Below are positions 8,895-17,768 of a stretch of 64,000 nt of DNA, piece after piece. A program made the position numbers and the translations under genes. The stretch spans positions 23,396 to 87,395 of the forward strand of contig CAMYKQ010000055.1 of assembly GCA_947259075.1 (NCBI GenBank), given 5' to 3'. This DNA is from an uncultured Gammaproteobacteria bacterium. Lineage in GTDB: Bacteria; Pseudomonadota; Gammaproteobacteria; DRLM01. The notes beneath the pieces were generated by a model that saw only the letters and a list, made by a program, of their open reading frames with translations, ran no database searches and was not told where the DNA came from. The first letter of the stretch is position 1. The number at the start of each line of letters is the position of its first letter.

Positions 8895-8919
8895 GACGCT
8901 GCGCGTAGCGCGCAGCGTC
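8895..8919. promoter_or_regulatory. Perfect 11-bp stem hairpin before cusC
   Basis: GACGCTGCGCG, loop TAG, then CGCGCAGCGTC, located 22 bp after the small secreted protein and 77 bp before cusC. There is no T-run, so it is not a plain terminator. It could stop exonucleases or pause transcription between the two genes. Structure seen; function unknown. Confidence 0.6.
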
Positions 8920-8995
8920 CGTCATCCATTCTCATGTGTGACTCCCGCGTACGGCTGCGTTTGACGCAAAGCTGGTACGTGGCGTGGAGACTTTA

Positions 8996-10237
8996 ATGAA
9001 CCTTCTATATCACGCGGGCAGGCGCTATGCCGCGGCTTGTTTTGTTTTGTATCTATTCGCCGCGCCGGCGTCCGCCAATGATGCGCTCAGCGTGGAGGCG
9101 GCGGTGGCGCAGGCCTTGGCCGTTTATCCAGGTTTGCAGCAACGGCGTGAACTGGCAAACGCGAGCGCCGCGATGCCCGCGCAGTTAGGCAGCCTGCCCG
9201 ATCCGTGGTTGAGCGTAGAGCCGGGCCGGGCGGATATGAGCCAATTAAAAATCGGCATCAGTCAGGCATTGCCCTATCCGGGCAAACTCGCCTTGACCGG
9301 CGAGGTTGCGCGGCATGAGGCCGAAGCCTTGCGGTTTACGGTAGGCGAGGCGGAATTGGATATCGCTGCTCAAGTAAAGCGGGCGTGGTGGCAGGTATTT
9401 TTTCTTGATCACGCACTGGAGACGCTCCAGCGTAATCAGGCGGTCTTACGTCAACTCATCCAAGTCGCTGCAGTGCGTTATCGCGTGGGCGAGGGTTTGC
9501 AGCAAGATGTGCTTCAGGCCCAGCTCGAGCTTTCTAAATCACTGGAGGAAGAGCTCAGGCTCGATGGCGAACGTCATGCCGCCGCCGCGAAGATCAACGC
9601 GCTGCTCTACAGGCAGGCCTCGACACCGGTAGTGCTGGCCACGTATGAGCTTGAAATATTGCCCGACGTGGCCGAGGAACAGCAACTCATCGAACAGGCC
9701 CTGGCCGCGCGGCCCTTGCTGCTTGCACGCAAGCAACGTATGCAAGCCGCTCAAGCGCAGGTGGACCTCGCTCATAAGGACTATCGCCCCGATTTTATGG
9801 TGGGTGCGAATTACGAGTGGCGTGAAACGGAGACGGATATGAAAAGCATTATGTTCGCCATGAGTCTGCCCTTGCGTAGCGGCAGCCGCCAAGATAAAGC
9901 ACTTGATCAGCGTAATGCCGAGCGGCTGGCGCAAGGCTATGCCTTGCAAGAAGAAGAGGCGCAGTTGAAAGCGGAGATCGCCGCGTTGCGGGCGCATTAT
10001 GCGCATATGCGCCAACGGGTCGTGCTGCTGAAAACCAGCCTATTGCCGCAGGCGCAACAAACCGTGTCGGCCATGCTGGCGGGGTATCAAACCGGCAAAG
10101 TGGATTACTTGAGTTTATCTCAAGCGCAAATCACCTTGTACGATTCTGAAACGCGTTATTGGCAGGCCTTGAGCGACGCGCAAATCCTGCTTGCCCGCTT
10201 AATGGCGACAGTGGGGAAGGAGGCGGCGCATGAATAA
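8996..10237 (+). CDS. cusC: Outer-membrane efflux protein, TolC/CusC family
   Basis: About 413 residues from MNLLYHAGRR, which has GGAG seven bases upstream; an upstream GTG in the track is less likely. A signal peptide ends near AAPASA. The chain is largely alpha-helical with two repeated TolC-type halves (SVEAAVAQALAVYPGLQQRRE, and later QAQITLYDSETRYWQALSDAQ). It forms the outer-membrane channel for the CusBA pump encoded next, with which it overlaps by 8 bp. No CusC lipobox cysteine is apparent after the signal peptide, so it may be non-lipidated. Confidence 0.88.
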   Translation: MNLLYHAGRRYAAACFVLYLFAAPASANDALSVEAAVAQALAVYPGLQQRRELANASAAMPAQLGSLPDPWLSVEPGRADMSQLKIGISQALPYPGKLALTGEVARHEAEALRFTVGEAELDIAAQVKRAWWQVFFLDHALETLQRNQAVLRQLIQVAAVRYRVGEGLQQDVLQAQLELSKSLEEELRLDGERHAAAAKINALLYRQASTPVVLATYELEILPDVAEEQQLIEQALAARPLLLARKQRMQAAQAQVDLAHKDYRPDFMVGANYEWRETETDMKSIMFAMSLPLRSGSRQDKALDQRNAERLAQGYALQEEEAQLKAEIAALRAHYAHMRQRVVLLKTSLLPQAQQTVSAMLAGYQTGKVDYLSLSQAQITLYDSETRYWQALSDAQILLARLMATVGKEAAHE

Positions 10238-11657
10238 GCAAGCATTAATGATCGCATTGGTGATGCTGACCCTCGGCGCGGGCGGCGGCTATTGGTATGC
10301 GCGCACTGTGTCGTCATCGGCGGTGTCCACGCCGGCAGCGCAACTTGCGGCGGAGCGCCAACCTTTGTTTTATAGACACCCCATGACACCCGGGATCACC
10401 TCGCCAGTGCCGGCGAAGGATGCCATGAACATGGATTACATTCCCGTTTACGCCGAGGATGATTCTGGTCCGGCCGGGACGGTGAAGATTGATCCGGTTA
10501 CGGTGCAGAACATCGGCGTGCGCAGTGCCCGCGCCGAGCGGCGCGTCATCGGCCATACGCTGCGTGCCGTTGGCCGGGTGGATTACAACGAGGAGCGCTT
10601 GACGCGGCTCAATCCCAAGACTGAGGGCTGGGTGGAAAAACTCATGGTCTCTAACACGGGTCAACAGGTGAAGCGCGGCGATGCCTTGTTGAGTTTGTAC
10701 TCACCGCAATTGGTGACGGCGCAGCAGGAGTATCTGCTTGCGCTGCAAAACCGCGCGGTGCTTGAGGCGAGTCCCTATGCCGAACTGCGCGGCAATGCCG
10801 CGCAGTTGGCCGAGGCGTCGCGGGGGCGTTTGGCCTTGCTGGATATGCCCATTGAGCAGATCCATGATTTGGAGCGCGGCGGTAAAGTAATGAAGGCGGT
10901 GCAGATCCGTTCGCCCTTCGACGGCGTGGTCGTGAGTGTCGGCGCGCGTCCTGGCGAGTACGTCATGCCCGCAAGCGAGCTGTATCAAATCGCTGATCTC
11001 AGCAGGCTGTGGGTCTATGTGGATGTGTATGAAAATGAACTGCCCTGGGTGGCCGTGGGTGATGCCGCGCAAATGCGTATCAAGGCCGCGCCGGGTCGGG
11101 TGTTTGCGGGCAAGGTCACCTATCTCTATCCCAGCGTCGATCCCCAGACCCGCACCGCGCGCCTACGCTTGGAGTTCGCCAACGCGGATGGCGTGCTCAA
11201 GCCCGAGATGTTCGCCGAAGTGACTCTGCGCGGCGGCAAGCGCATAGAAACCGTGGCGGTGCCCAGTGAAGCCATTGTGCGTTCGGGTACGCGCGAGCGG
11301 GTATTCGTGGTGCGCGCGCCGGGTAAGTTCGAGCCGCGTGAGGTGAGCTTGGGCGTGAGCGCCGACGGATGGACCGAGATCAAAAAGGGTCTTAGCGCTG
11401 GCGAAGACGTGGTGACCTCGGCGCAGTTCCTCATCGATGCGGAATCCACCTTGCGTGAGGCGGGAGGCAAGATGCGCGAGCAAACGAATAACGCGCCGGA
11501 GGCGGGGTTGGATATGTCGGACCTGGAGATGACGTCAGCGGAAATAACGGACATGGATATGTCTGACATGGATATGTCTGACATGGATATGTCGGATATG
11601 GGTATGAAAATACATGGGCCGCATCCCGCCGCACCCGGAGCGCAGCAGCATGATTAG
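10230..11657 (+). CDS. cusB: CusB-type periplasmic adaptor of heavy-metal RND efflux
   Basis: 475 residues. An N-terminal signal anchor is followed by a heavy-metal-binding domain (YRHPMTPGITSP...DAMNMDYIPVY), then the membrane-fusion-protein barrel-sandwich and hairpin domains (GWVEKLMVSNTGQQVKRGDALL; IRSPFDGVVVSVGARPGEYV). The C-terminus ends in a Met/Asp tail with three exact DMDMS units and a final HGPHP, consistent with soft-metal capture in the periplasm. It links CusA to CusC. The gene overlaps both neighbours by 8 bp, so the three are one operon. Confidence 0.93.
   Translation: MNKQALMIALVMLTLGAGGGYWYARTVSSSAVSTPAAQLAAERQPLFYRHPMTPGITSPVPAKDAMNMDYIPVYAEDDSGPAGTVKIDPVTVQNIGVRSARAERRVIGHTLRAVGRVDYNEERLTRLNPKTEGWVEKLMVSNTGQQVKRGDALLSLYSPQLVTAQQEYLLALQNRAVLEASPYAELRGNAAQLAEASRGRLALLDMPIEQIHDLERGGKVMKAVQIRSPFDGVVVSVGARPGEYVMPASELYQIADLSRLWVYVDVYENELPWVAVGDAAQMRIKAAPGRVFAGKVTYLYPSVDPQTRTARLRLEFANADGVLKPEMFAEVTLRGGKRIETVAVPSEAIVRSGTRERVFVVRAPGKFEPREVSLGVSADGWTEIKKGLSAGEDVVTSAQFLIDAESTLREAGGKMREQTNNAPEAGLDMSDLEMTSAEITDMDMSDMDMSDMDMSDMGMKIHGPHPAAPGAQQHD
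11550..11594 (+). repeat. Three tandem 15-bp repeats in the cusB 3' end
   Basis: GACATGGATATGTCT occurs three times in a row (the third ends in G), each encoding DMDMS. The number of copies could vary by slippage and change the number of Met metal ligands in the CusB tail. Confidence 0.9.
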
Positions 11658-14600
11658 AGCCATCATCGACGCGACTCTGCGCAATAAATTTCAGGTATGG
11701 CTGGCTACGTTATTACTGATCGCGGCCGGCGTTTGGGCGTTGCGTACCACGTCTTTGGACGCGATTCCCGATCTATCCGATGTGCAAGTGATCGTGTTCA
11801 CCGACTACAGTGGCCAGGCGCCGCAAGTGGTGGAAGATCAAGTCACCTATCCGCTCACCACGGCGCTGCTCGCCGTGCCGCATGCCAAGGTCGTGCGCGG
11901 CTATTCGTTGTTCGGCATGTCCTTCGTGTACATCATCTTTGATGAAGGCACGGATTTGTACTGGGCGCGCACGCGCGTGCTGGAGTATTTGAATTATGTG
12001 AGTGAGCGCTTGCCCGCCAGCGTCAATCCCACGCTGGGGCCGGATGCCACGGGTGTGGGTTGGGTGTACGAATATGCCTTGGTGGATAAGACTGGTCAGC
12101 ACGATTTGGCGCAGCTGCGTTCCTTGCAAGATTGGTTTTTACGTTATCAATTACAGGCCGTGGCGGGTGTCGCCGAGGTCGCGTCTATCGGCGGTTTCGT
12201 CAAACAATACCAAGTAGACATCGATCCGCGTTTGCTGGCGTCCTACAATATTTCCTTGATGCAAGTGCGCGAGGCCATTGCGCGTTCCAATAACGATGTG
12301 GGCGGGAGTGTGCTCGAATTGGCCGAGACCGAGTACATGGTGCGTGGACGGGGTTATCTCCGCGGCATCGCCGATATCGAAGGCATTCCGCTGGCGGTAA
12401 ACCAGGGTGGCGTGCCTGTCCGCGTCAAAGACATTGCCCACGTTCACCTTGGGCCCGAGTTGCGGCGCGGTCTCGCGGAGCTCAACGGCGAAGGTGAAGT
12501 CGCGGGCGGCGTGGTGGTGATGCGCTACGGCGAGAATGCCATGGCGGTGATCGAGAAGGTGCGCGCCAAATTGGACGAACTCAAACCCAGTTTGCCGCCT
12601 GGCGTGGAGATCGTGCCGGTGTACGATCGCGGCGCCTTGATCGAGCGCGCGGTGGGCACGCTGACGCGGGTGCTCATTGAAGAGTCGATCGTAGTCTCGC
12701 TGGTGTGTTTAATATTTTTATTGCACGCGCGTTCGGCCCTGGTCGCGATCATTACCCTGCCGCTGGGTATCCTCGCCGCGCTGCTCATCATGCGCTGGCA
12801 GGGCATCAATGCCAATATCATGTCGCTGGGTGGCATCGCCATCGCCATCGGCGCGATGGTGGATGGCGCCATCGTTATGATCGAGAATGCCCACAAACAT
12901 CTCGAACGTGCCGTGCGGGTAAAAGGTGGCGCATTGAGCGGCGCTGAACGCTGGCAAGCCTGCGGTGATGCGGCCAAGGAAGTGGGGCCGGCCCTGTTCT
13001 TTTCCTTGCTCATCATTACGGTTTCATTCCTGCCGGTGTTTACCCTGCAAGCGCAGGAAGGGCGTTTGTTCGCGCCGCTGGCCTACACCAAGTCTTACGC
13101 CATGGCGGCGGCGGCGGTGCTGGCCATTACCTTGGTGCCGGTGTTGATGGGGTATTTCATCCGCGGCAAAATCCCGGCTGAAAGCCGCAATCCTTTAAAC
13201 CGCGCGCTGCATGCCGTGCACACGCCAGCGTTGCGGCTGGCCATGCGCTGGCGTTGGGTCACGCTGTTTTTGGCGGCGGGGCTGCTGGCGGTGACGGTGT
13301 ATCCGGCCGCGAAGTTAGGGACGGAATTCATGCCACCCTTGGACGAGGGTGACTTGCTGTACATGCCGACGACCTACCCGGGTATTTCCATCACCAAGGC
13401 GCGCGAGCTGACGCAGCAGACGGACAAGATCCTCAAAACCTTTCCCGAGGTGGAAGCGGTATTCGGCAAGGTGGGGCGCGCGGAAACCGCCACCGATATG
13501 GCGCCCTTGTCGATGCTTGAGACTACGGTGAAATTAAAGCCGCGCGCGGCGTGGCCTAATCCACTCAAGCGCACGCGGGACTTGGTGCAGGAAATGGATG
13601 CGGCGATTAATTTCCCCGGCGTCGCCAATGTCTGGACCTTGCCGATCAAGAACCGTATCGACATGCTCTCTACCGGTATTAAAACTCCGGTCGGCTTGAA
13701 GGTGAGCGGACCCGATCTCAACGTATTGCAGGAGCTAGTCACCCAGCTGGAGCGGATATTGAAGCAGGTGCCTGGGACACGTTCCGCCTTGGGTGATCGC
13801 GCCGTGGGCGGCTATTACTTGGATTTCGCTATCCAGCGCGACGCGGCCGCGCGTTATGGTCTGACCGTGGGGGATGTGCAGGATGTGATTCAAACGGCCA
13901 TTGGTGGCATGAACGTTACCCAGACAGTTGAAGGGCTCGAACGCTACAGCGTCAATCTGCGTTACCCGCGCGAGTTGCGCGATAATCTCGAGGATTTGCG
14001 CCGGGTCTTGGTGCCTACGTCCACGGGGGCGCAGATACCGTTGTCATTGCTTGCGGATCTAGAATTGCGCCGCGGTCCGCCGGACATCAAGAGCGAGAAT
14101 GCGCGTCCCAATGCCTGGATCTACGTCGATATCGACACCAGCGATTTGGGCGGCTATGTCGCACGGGCAAAAGACGTTGTTACGCGCGAGCTCGTCCTCC
14201 CGGCCGGTTACACCTTGGCGTGGTCGGGGCAGTACGAATACCTGGAACGCGTGGCCGCGCGCATGAAAATCGTCGTGCCCGCTACCTTGCTCATCATCTT
14301 CGTGCTGCTGTATTGGAATTTTCGCAACGTGGTGGCGCCATTGGTGGTGATGTTGTCGATTCCTTTCGGTTTGATCGGTGGCGTGTGGCTGGTGTATCTG
14401 CTGGGCTATAACGTCTCCGTCGCCGTGGCCGTGGGGTTTATCGCCCTGGCGGGCGTCGCGGCGGAGATCGGTGTGCTCGTACTCACCTTCATCGATCAGG
14501 AGATCGCGCGCCGCCGCGCGGCGGGTGAGGTGATGGATGCCGCGGCCTTGGTTGCCGCCGCTCAAACCGGCACGGCCGAACGTGTACGTCCCATCGCCAT

Positions 14601-14811
14601 GACCGCGACCGCCATCATCGCCGGTTTGCTGCCCATCTTGTGGGGTACGGGCACGGGTTCGGAGGTGATGAGCCGCATCGCCGCGCCCATGGTGGGCGGC
14701 ATGCTTACCGTGACGCTGTTGAGCTTGCTGGTGTTGCCGGTGATTTATGCTTGGGTGTTACAAATTCGCGAGCGTTCGGCGGAGCCCGCTGTTATTTCAA
14801 AAGAGATTTAA
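11650..14811 (+). CDS. cusA: CusA-type RND pump for Cu(I)/Ag(I)
   Basis: 1053 residues from MIRAIIDATL, overlapping cusB by 8 bp. This is a full RND transporter with twelve expected membrane helices in two halves. The TM4 segment SLGGIAIAIGAMVDGAIVMI is of the HME4 (Cu/Ag) class, unlike the CzcA class for Zn/Co/Cd. The periplasmic region includes EFMPPLDEGDLLYMPTTYPG and Met-containing segments (DMAPLSMLETT). It uses proton motive force to expel monovalent copper or silver through CusC. The ORF track start twelve codons earlier falls inside cusB and is not preferred. Confidence 0.95.
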   Translation: MIRAIIDATLRNKFQVWLATLLLIAAGVWALRTTSLDAIPDLSDVQVIVFTDYSGQAPQVVEDQVTYPLTTALLAVPHAKVVRGYSLFGMSFVYIIFDEGTDLYWARTRVLEYLNYVSERLPASVNPTLGPDATGVGWVYEYALVDKTGQHDLAQLRSLQDWFLRYQLQAVAGVAEVASIGGFVKQYQVDIDPRLLASYNISLMQVREAIARSNNDVGGSVLELAETEYMVRGRGYLRGIADIEGIPLAVNQGGVPVRVKDIAHVHLGPELRRGLAELNGEGEVAGGVVVMRYGENAMAVIEKVRAKLDELKPSLPPGVEIVPVYDRGALIERAVGTLTRVLIEESIVVSLVCLIFLLHARSALVAIITLPLGILAALLIMRWQGINANIMSLGGIAIAIGAMVDGAIVMIENAHKHLERAVRVKGGALSGAERWQACGDAAKEVGPALFFSLLIITVSFLPVFTLQAQEGRLFAPLAYTKSYAMAAAAVLAITLVPVLMGYFIRGKIPAESRNPLNRALHAVHTPALRLAMRWRWVTLFLAAGLLAVTVYPAAKLGTEFMPPLDEGDLLYMPTTYPGISITKARELTQQTDKILKTFPEVEAVFGKVGRAETATDMAPLSMLETTVKLKPRAAWPNPLKRTRDLVQEMDAAINFPGVANVWTLPIKNRIDMLSTGIKTPVGLKVSGPDLNVLQELVTQLERILKQVPGTRSALGDRAVGGYYLDFAIQRDAAARYGLTVGDVQDVIQTAIGGMNVTQTVEGLERYSVNLRYPRELRDNLEDLRRVLVPTSTGAQIPLSLLADLELRRGPPDIKSENARPNAWIYVDIDTSDLGGYVARAKDVVTRELVLPAGYTLAWSGQYEYLERVAARMKIVVPATLLIIFVLLYWNFRNVVAPLVVMLSIPFGLIGGVWLVYLLGYNVSVAVAVGFIALAGVAAEIGVLVLTFIDQEIARRRAAGEVMDAAALVAAAQTGTAERVRPIAMTATAIIAGLLPILWGTGTGSEVMSRIAAPMVGGMLTVTLLSLLVLPVIYAWVLQIRERSAEPAVISKEI

Positions 14812-14854
14812 CCGTTTTTTTTGTACGCCACATGGCATCTATGAGGAGAATGAT

Positions 14855-15253
14855 ATGAGTACATTACGCAATTTTGCCGCTGCCGCGGCCCTGGCCACGG
14901 TCTTGTCATCCTCCGCCTTAAGTGCGGCCGATGGCATGTTGGAAGAGCGGCAAGACATCGACGGCTACAGCGTCACCTTTCACGTCATGCCAGCACAACC
15001 CGGCAAGGAAATGGGCGGCAGTCATGATTTTATGCTCAAGGTAGAGAAGGATGGTAAGGCGCTGCGCGACGTAGTGGCCAACTCCAAGGTCATCCATCCC
15101 AATCAGCAGGAAGAAAGCAAGATGATGATGAAGATGGGCGATTGGTTGATGGCGGGTTACGACCTTGGTCATGACGGCAAGCATCAGCTGATGGTGCTCT
15201 TTAAAACGGCGGATGGCGCCAAACACAAGGGCGGCGTATTTTACGGTGACTGA
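14855..15253 (+). CDS. Periplasmic Met/His-rich protein following cusA
   Basis: 132 residues from MSTLRNFAAA, preceded by GAGGAGAATGAT. A clear signal peptide ends near LSAADG. The mature part has scattered Met and His (HVMPAQPGKEMGGSHDFML, SKMMMKMGDWLMAGYDLGHDGKH), plausible soft-metal ligands, and looks like a small beta-sandwich. It is 43 bp behind cusA and probably in the same operon. It occupies the place of CusF but lacks the CusF sequence pattern. I do not recognise a characterised family. Confidence 0.8.
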   Translation: MSTLRNFAAAAALATVLSSSALSAADGMLEERQDIDGYSVTFHVMPAQPGKEMGGSHDFMLKVEKDGKALRDVVANSKVIHPNQQEESKMMMKMGDWLMAGYDLGHDGKHQLMVLFKTADGAKHKGGVFYGD

Positions 15254-15332
15254 GCGAGAATTGAGCGTTCGTTTTGGGTCTTGGGTATGGTTGATTTAAT
15301 TCGCTTACCCGGTCCGCATGAAAGGAGCGGCC

Positions 15333-15464
15333 ATGCCTGTCATCGTCACGCCGCCGCAATATCGTTTTCCCTGGTATGCGCGCCTGTTTTTCTGGGACCA
15401 GCGACGCCGTTACGGCGCGGTTGCGGGGGCTCACATAGCCAAACCGCCGGCGTCACGTCGCTGA
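15333..15464 (+). pseudogene. Truncated 43-codon ORF resembling the N-terminus of a carboxymuconolactone-decarboxylase-like protein
   Basis: Not in the ORF track. AAAGGAGCGGCC precedes ATG, and the reading frame gives MPVIVTPPQYRFPWYARLFF then WDQRRRYGAV before a TGA. TPPQYRFPWY...FFWDQRRRYG strongly recalls the N-terminus of peroxidase-related CMD-family proteins, which are usually near 200 residues. The frame ends 11 bp inside the 3' end of cusS on the other strand, so the rest of the gene appears lost. It could also be a genuine short peptide. Family recognition is from memory and not tested. Confidence 0.45.
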
Positions 15465-16838
15465 TTGCGCCCGTACCGGTAGCGTGATGCGGAATTGGAC
15501 GTGATCCGCGCGGGTGTTTGCCACGACGGTACCGCCGTGCGCCGCGACGATGGATTTGACGATGGCCAAACCTAAGCCCGCGCCCTCGCCGCCGCGCTGC
15601 CGCGAAGCATCGACGCGATAAAAACGGTCGAAGAGTTTCGCTAGATGCCCGGCGGGGATGGTGCCGGGGTTCTCGACCAAAATAGAGATCTTGTCTTTTG
15701 CACCGGTGTCGATGTGTACCCGTACCGCTGCACCGGCCGGGGTGTGGCGGATGGCGTTGGATAGCAGGTTGCCCAGCGCGCGGCGCAGCATCAGTCTATC
15801 GCCGGGTATGCACGCCGCGCCCTCCAAGCTCAGAGTGACGCCGCGCTCTTCCGCCCAGGCTTCGTAGTAGTCGAACAGTGCGCGTACTTCATTGCCGAGG
15901 TCCACTTCGGTGGCATCGGGGATGGTCAGGCCATGGTCCGCCTGCGCCAGAAACAGCATATCGCCGATCATCCGCGCCATGCGTTCGTATTCCTCGATAT
16001 TGGAATAGAGGATTTCGCGGTACGCGTCCGGGGTGCGCGCTTGCGACAGGGCGACTTGAGTTTGGGTCAGCAAGCTGGTGACCGGCGTGCGCAGCTCGTG
16101 GGCGATGTCGGCGGAGAAATTCGACAGCCGCTGGAAGGATTCCTCAATCCGCGCGAACATATCATTAAACGACGCCGCAAGGTCCGCCAGTTCCGCCGGC
16201 ACCTTGTTAGGATCAAGGCGGGTATCGAGTTGCTGCGCGCTGAGGTGGCGGATGGTGGTGACGATTTCATGCAGCGGCGCATGTCCGCGCCGCACCGCGA
16301 TCCAGCCCATCAACCCCATCAGACTAATGCTGCCCGCGATCATCAGCCATAGTGTCTGACGAAAGTCTTCGAGGAAACGTAGATGATGGTCGATGGCCAC
16401 CGCCACGGCGAGGATGTGATCTTGTTGCCCAATGCGCCGCAACAATATGCGGTAGGTGTGCGCCGCATCGCCCCATATGTGCACGCTCTCGTCATCGCCG
16501 CCTGGCATTGCTATTTGAATAAATGTGGCAAGGTCGGGGCCTGTGCTGGCGAAGAGCGGCCGCTTATCTTGATCGAATAGATAGAGGGAGGCGCCGTGGT
16601 GGCCCACTATCAAATCGTCGAAGCGCGTTTCGAGCGCGCTGTAGCCCTGATCCTTGGGTAACGCGGCCAAGGCGCGCTCCGCGGCCAGCGCGGTGACGCT
16701 GAGTTCTTTGACGTCTTCGATTTCGAAATGATGTTCGATGGAGCGGATGACGATCCAGCCGAAAGTGGAAAAAACCACGGCTGAGGCGATGCCGAACAGT
16801 AAGGTTAAACGTAACGCGAGTGACAGAGGGCGGCGCAT
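15453..16838 (-). CDS. cusS: CusS-type heavy-metal sensor histidine kinase
   Basis: 461 residues. Two membrane segments (near residues 8-30 and 165-185) enclose a periplasmic sensor region, followed by a HAMP domain, the phospho-acceptor helix NFSADIAHELRTPV, and an ATPase domain with NLLSNAIRHTP and GAGLGLAIVKSIVAAHGG. This is the layout of the copper/silver sensor kinases CusS, CopS and PcoS. It overlaps cusR by one base and faces the pump operon tail to tail. Periplasmic Cu(I)/Ag(I) is the likely signal. Confidence 0.93.
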   Translation of the reverse strand: MRRPLSLALRLTLLFGIASAVVFSTFGWIVIRSIEHHFEIEDVKELSVTALAAERALAALPKDQGYSALETRFDDLIVGHHGASLYLFDQDKRPLFASTGPDLATFIQIAMPGGDDESVHIWGDAAHTYRILLRRIGQQDHILAVAVAIDHHLRFLEDFRQTLWLMIAGSISLMGLMGWIAVRRGHAPLHEIVTTIRHLSAQQLDTRLDPNKVPAELADLAASFNDMFARIEESFQRLSNFSADIAHELRTPVTSLLTQTQVALSQARTPDAYREILYSNIEEYERMARMIGDMLFLAQADHGLTIPDATEVDLGNEVRALFDYYEAWAEERGVTLSLEGAACIPGDRLMLRRALGNLLSNAIRHTPAGAAVRVHIDTGAKDKISILVENPGTIPAGHLAKLFDRFYRVDASRQRGGEGAGLGLAIVKSIVAAHGGTVVANTRADHVQFRITLPVRAQSAT

Positions 16839-17527
16839 CAGGTGACGGCGTCGCCCGGGGCGTCGAGCATATAGCCCATGCCGCGTACGGTGTGTATGAG
16901 TTTGACCGCGAAATCGTCGTCGACCTTGGCGCGCAGACGGCGGATGGCGACATCGATGACATTGGTGTTGCCGTCGAAGTTCATGTCCCAGATTTGCGAG
17001 GCGATCAGCGAACGCGGCAGCACTTCACCGCGGCGGCGCACGAGCAGCTCCATCAATGCGAATTCCTTGGCGGTGAGGGTGATGCGCCGTCCCGCGCGGG
17101 TAATGCGGCGGCGCGCCACGTCGAGTTCGAGATCGGCGATTATAAATAGGGTCTCGCTGACCGGTGCGACGCCGCGGCGCAACAAGCTACGTACCCGCGC
17201 CAGCAGCTCGGCGAAGGCGAAGGGTTTGACGAGATAATCATCCGCGCCCAGTTCCAGCCCCTTGACGCGGTCATCGACGCTGTCGCGGGCGGTGAGAAAC
17301 AGCACCGGGGTGGAATGGCCGGACTCGCGCAGGGTTTGCAATAGCCGCCAGCCGTCGACATCCGGCAGCATGATGTCGAGGATGAGCAGGTCATAGTGTC
17401 CTGTCATGGCGAGGTGCTGGCCGTCCAAGCCGTTGCGCGCCACATCGACCACGAAGCCGGCTTCGCTCAGACCGAGGCGGAGATAGTCGCCGATCTTGCT
17501 TTCGTCTTCGACGATCAGAATTTTCAT
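16838..17527 (-). CDS. cusR: CusR-type response regulator
   Basis: 229 residues, OmpR family. The receiver domain has the acidic pocket (VEDE), the phospho-acceptor in [13 protein letters not shown], and the KPF lysine; the C-terminal winged helix contains [13 protein letters not shown] and [16 protein letters not shown]. It is co-transcribed with cusS and divergent from the multicopper oxidase gene. The palindrome CATTACAA-AA-TTGTAATG in the shared promoter region is its probable binding site, so it likely controls itself and the cop genes. Confidence 0.94.
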   Translation of the reverse strand: MKILIVEDESKIGDYLRLGLSEAGFVVDVARNGLDGQHLAMTGHYDLLILDIMLPDVDGWRLLQTLRESGHSTPVLFLTARDSVDDRVKGLELGADDYLVKPFAFAELLARVRSLLRRGVAPVSETLFIIADLELDVARRRITRAGRRITLTAKEFALMELLVRRRGEVLPRSLIASQIWDMNFDGNTNVIDVAIRRLRAKVDDDFAVKLIHTVRGMGYMLDAPGDAVT

Positions 17528-17644
17528 GGGGATGTGGCGTCACCTAAGTAATGGCATTCGCGCCGGTTTCATAAGGTCTAGCAGGCGGCGTCAAAGCGAG
17601 GGTGCAAGCTTACCGCCACGAGTCCGCCCGCGCCATGACGGCCA

Positions 17645-17662
17645 CATTACAAAATTGTAATG
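17645..17662. promoter_or_regulatory. CusR/CopR-type copper box
   Basis: CATTACAA-AA-TTGTAATG, an 18-bp dyad with perfect 8-bp arms, lies between cusR and the multicopper oxidase gene. It matches the known CATNACA...TGTNATG pattern of Cus/Pco/Cop boxes. A possible -10 (TATGCT) for the rightward genes is at 17695-17700. I saw no equally good copy before the cusC operon. Confidence 0.85.
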
Positions 17663-17768
17663 ATCGCGTCATCCCCAAGTCAGGGACGCTTGGCTATGCT
17701 TAAGTCACTTGATCCGCTTCCGTGCGCCTGCGGGCCGGCACCCTGATTTTTTTGGAGGATACCTTGAG

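Noticed and set aside
11650-14811. CzcA (Zn/Co/Cd) assignment for the RND pump
   Set aside because: The TM4 signature is of the Cu/Ag class, the adaptor has Met-rich metal sites, and the setting is copper-specific.
15281-15487. 68-residue plus-strand ORF after the cusF-like position
   Set aside because: It has no good ribosome site and overlaps a better-supported short frame (15333-15464) and the cusS end.
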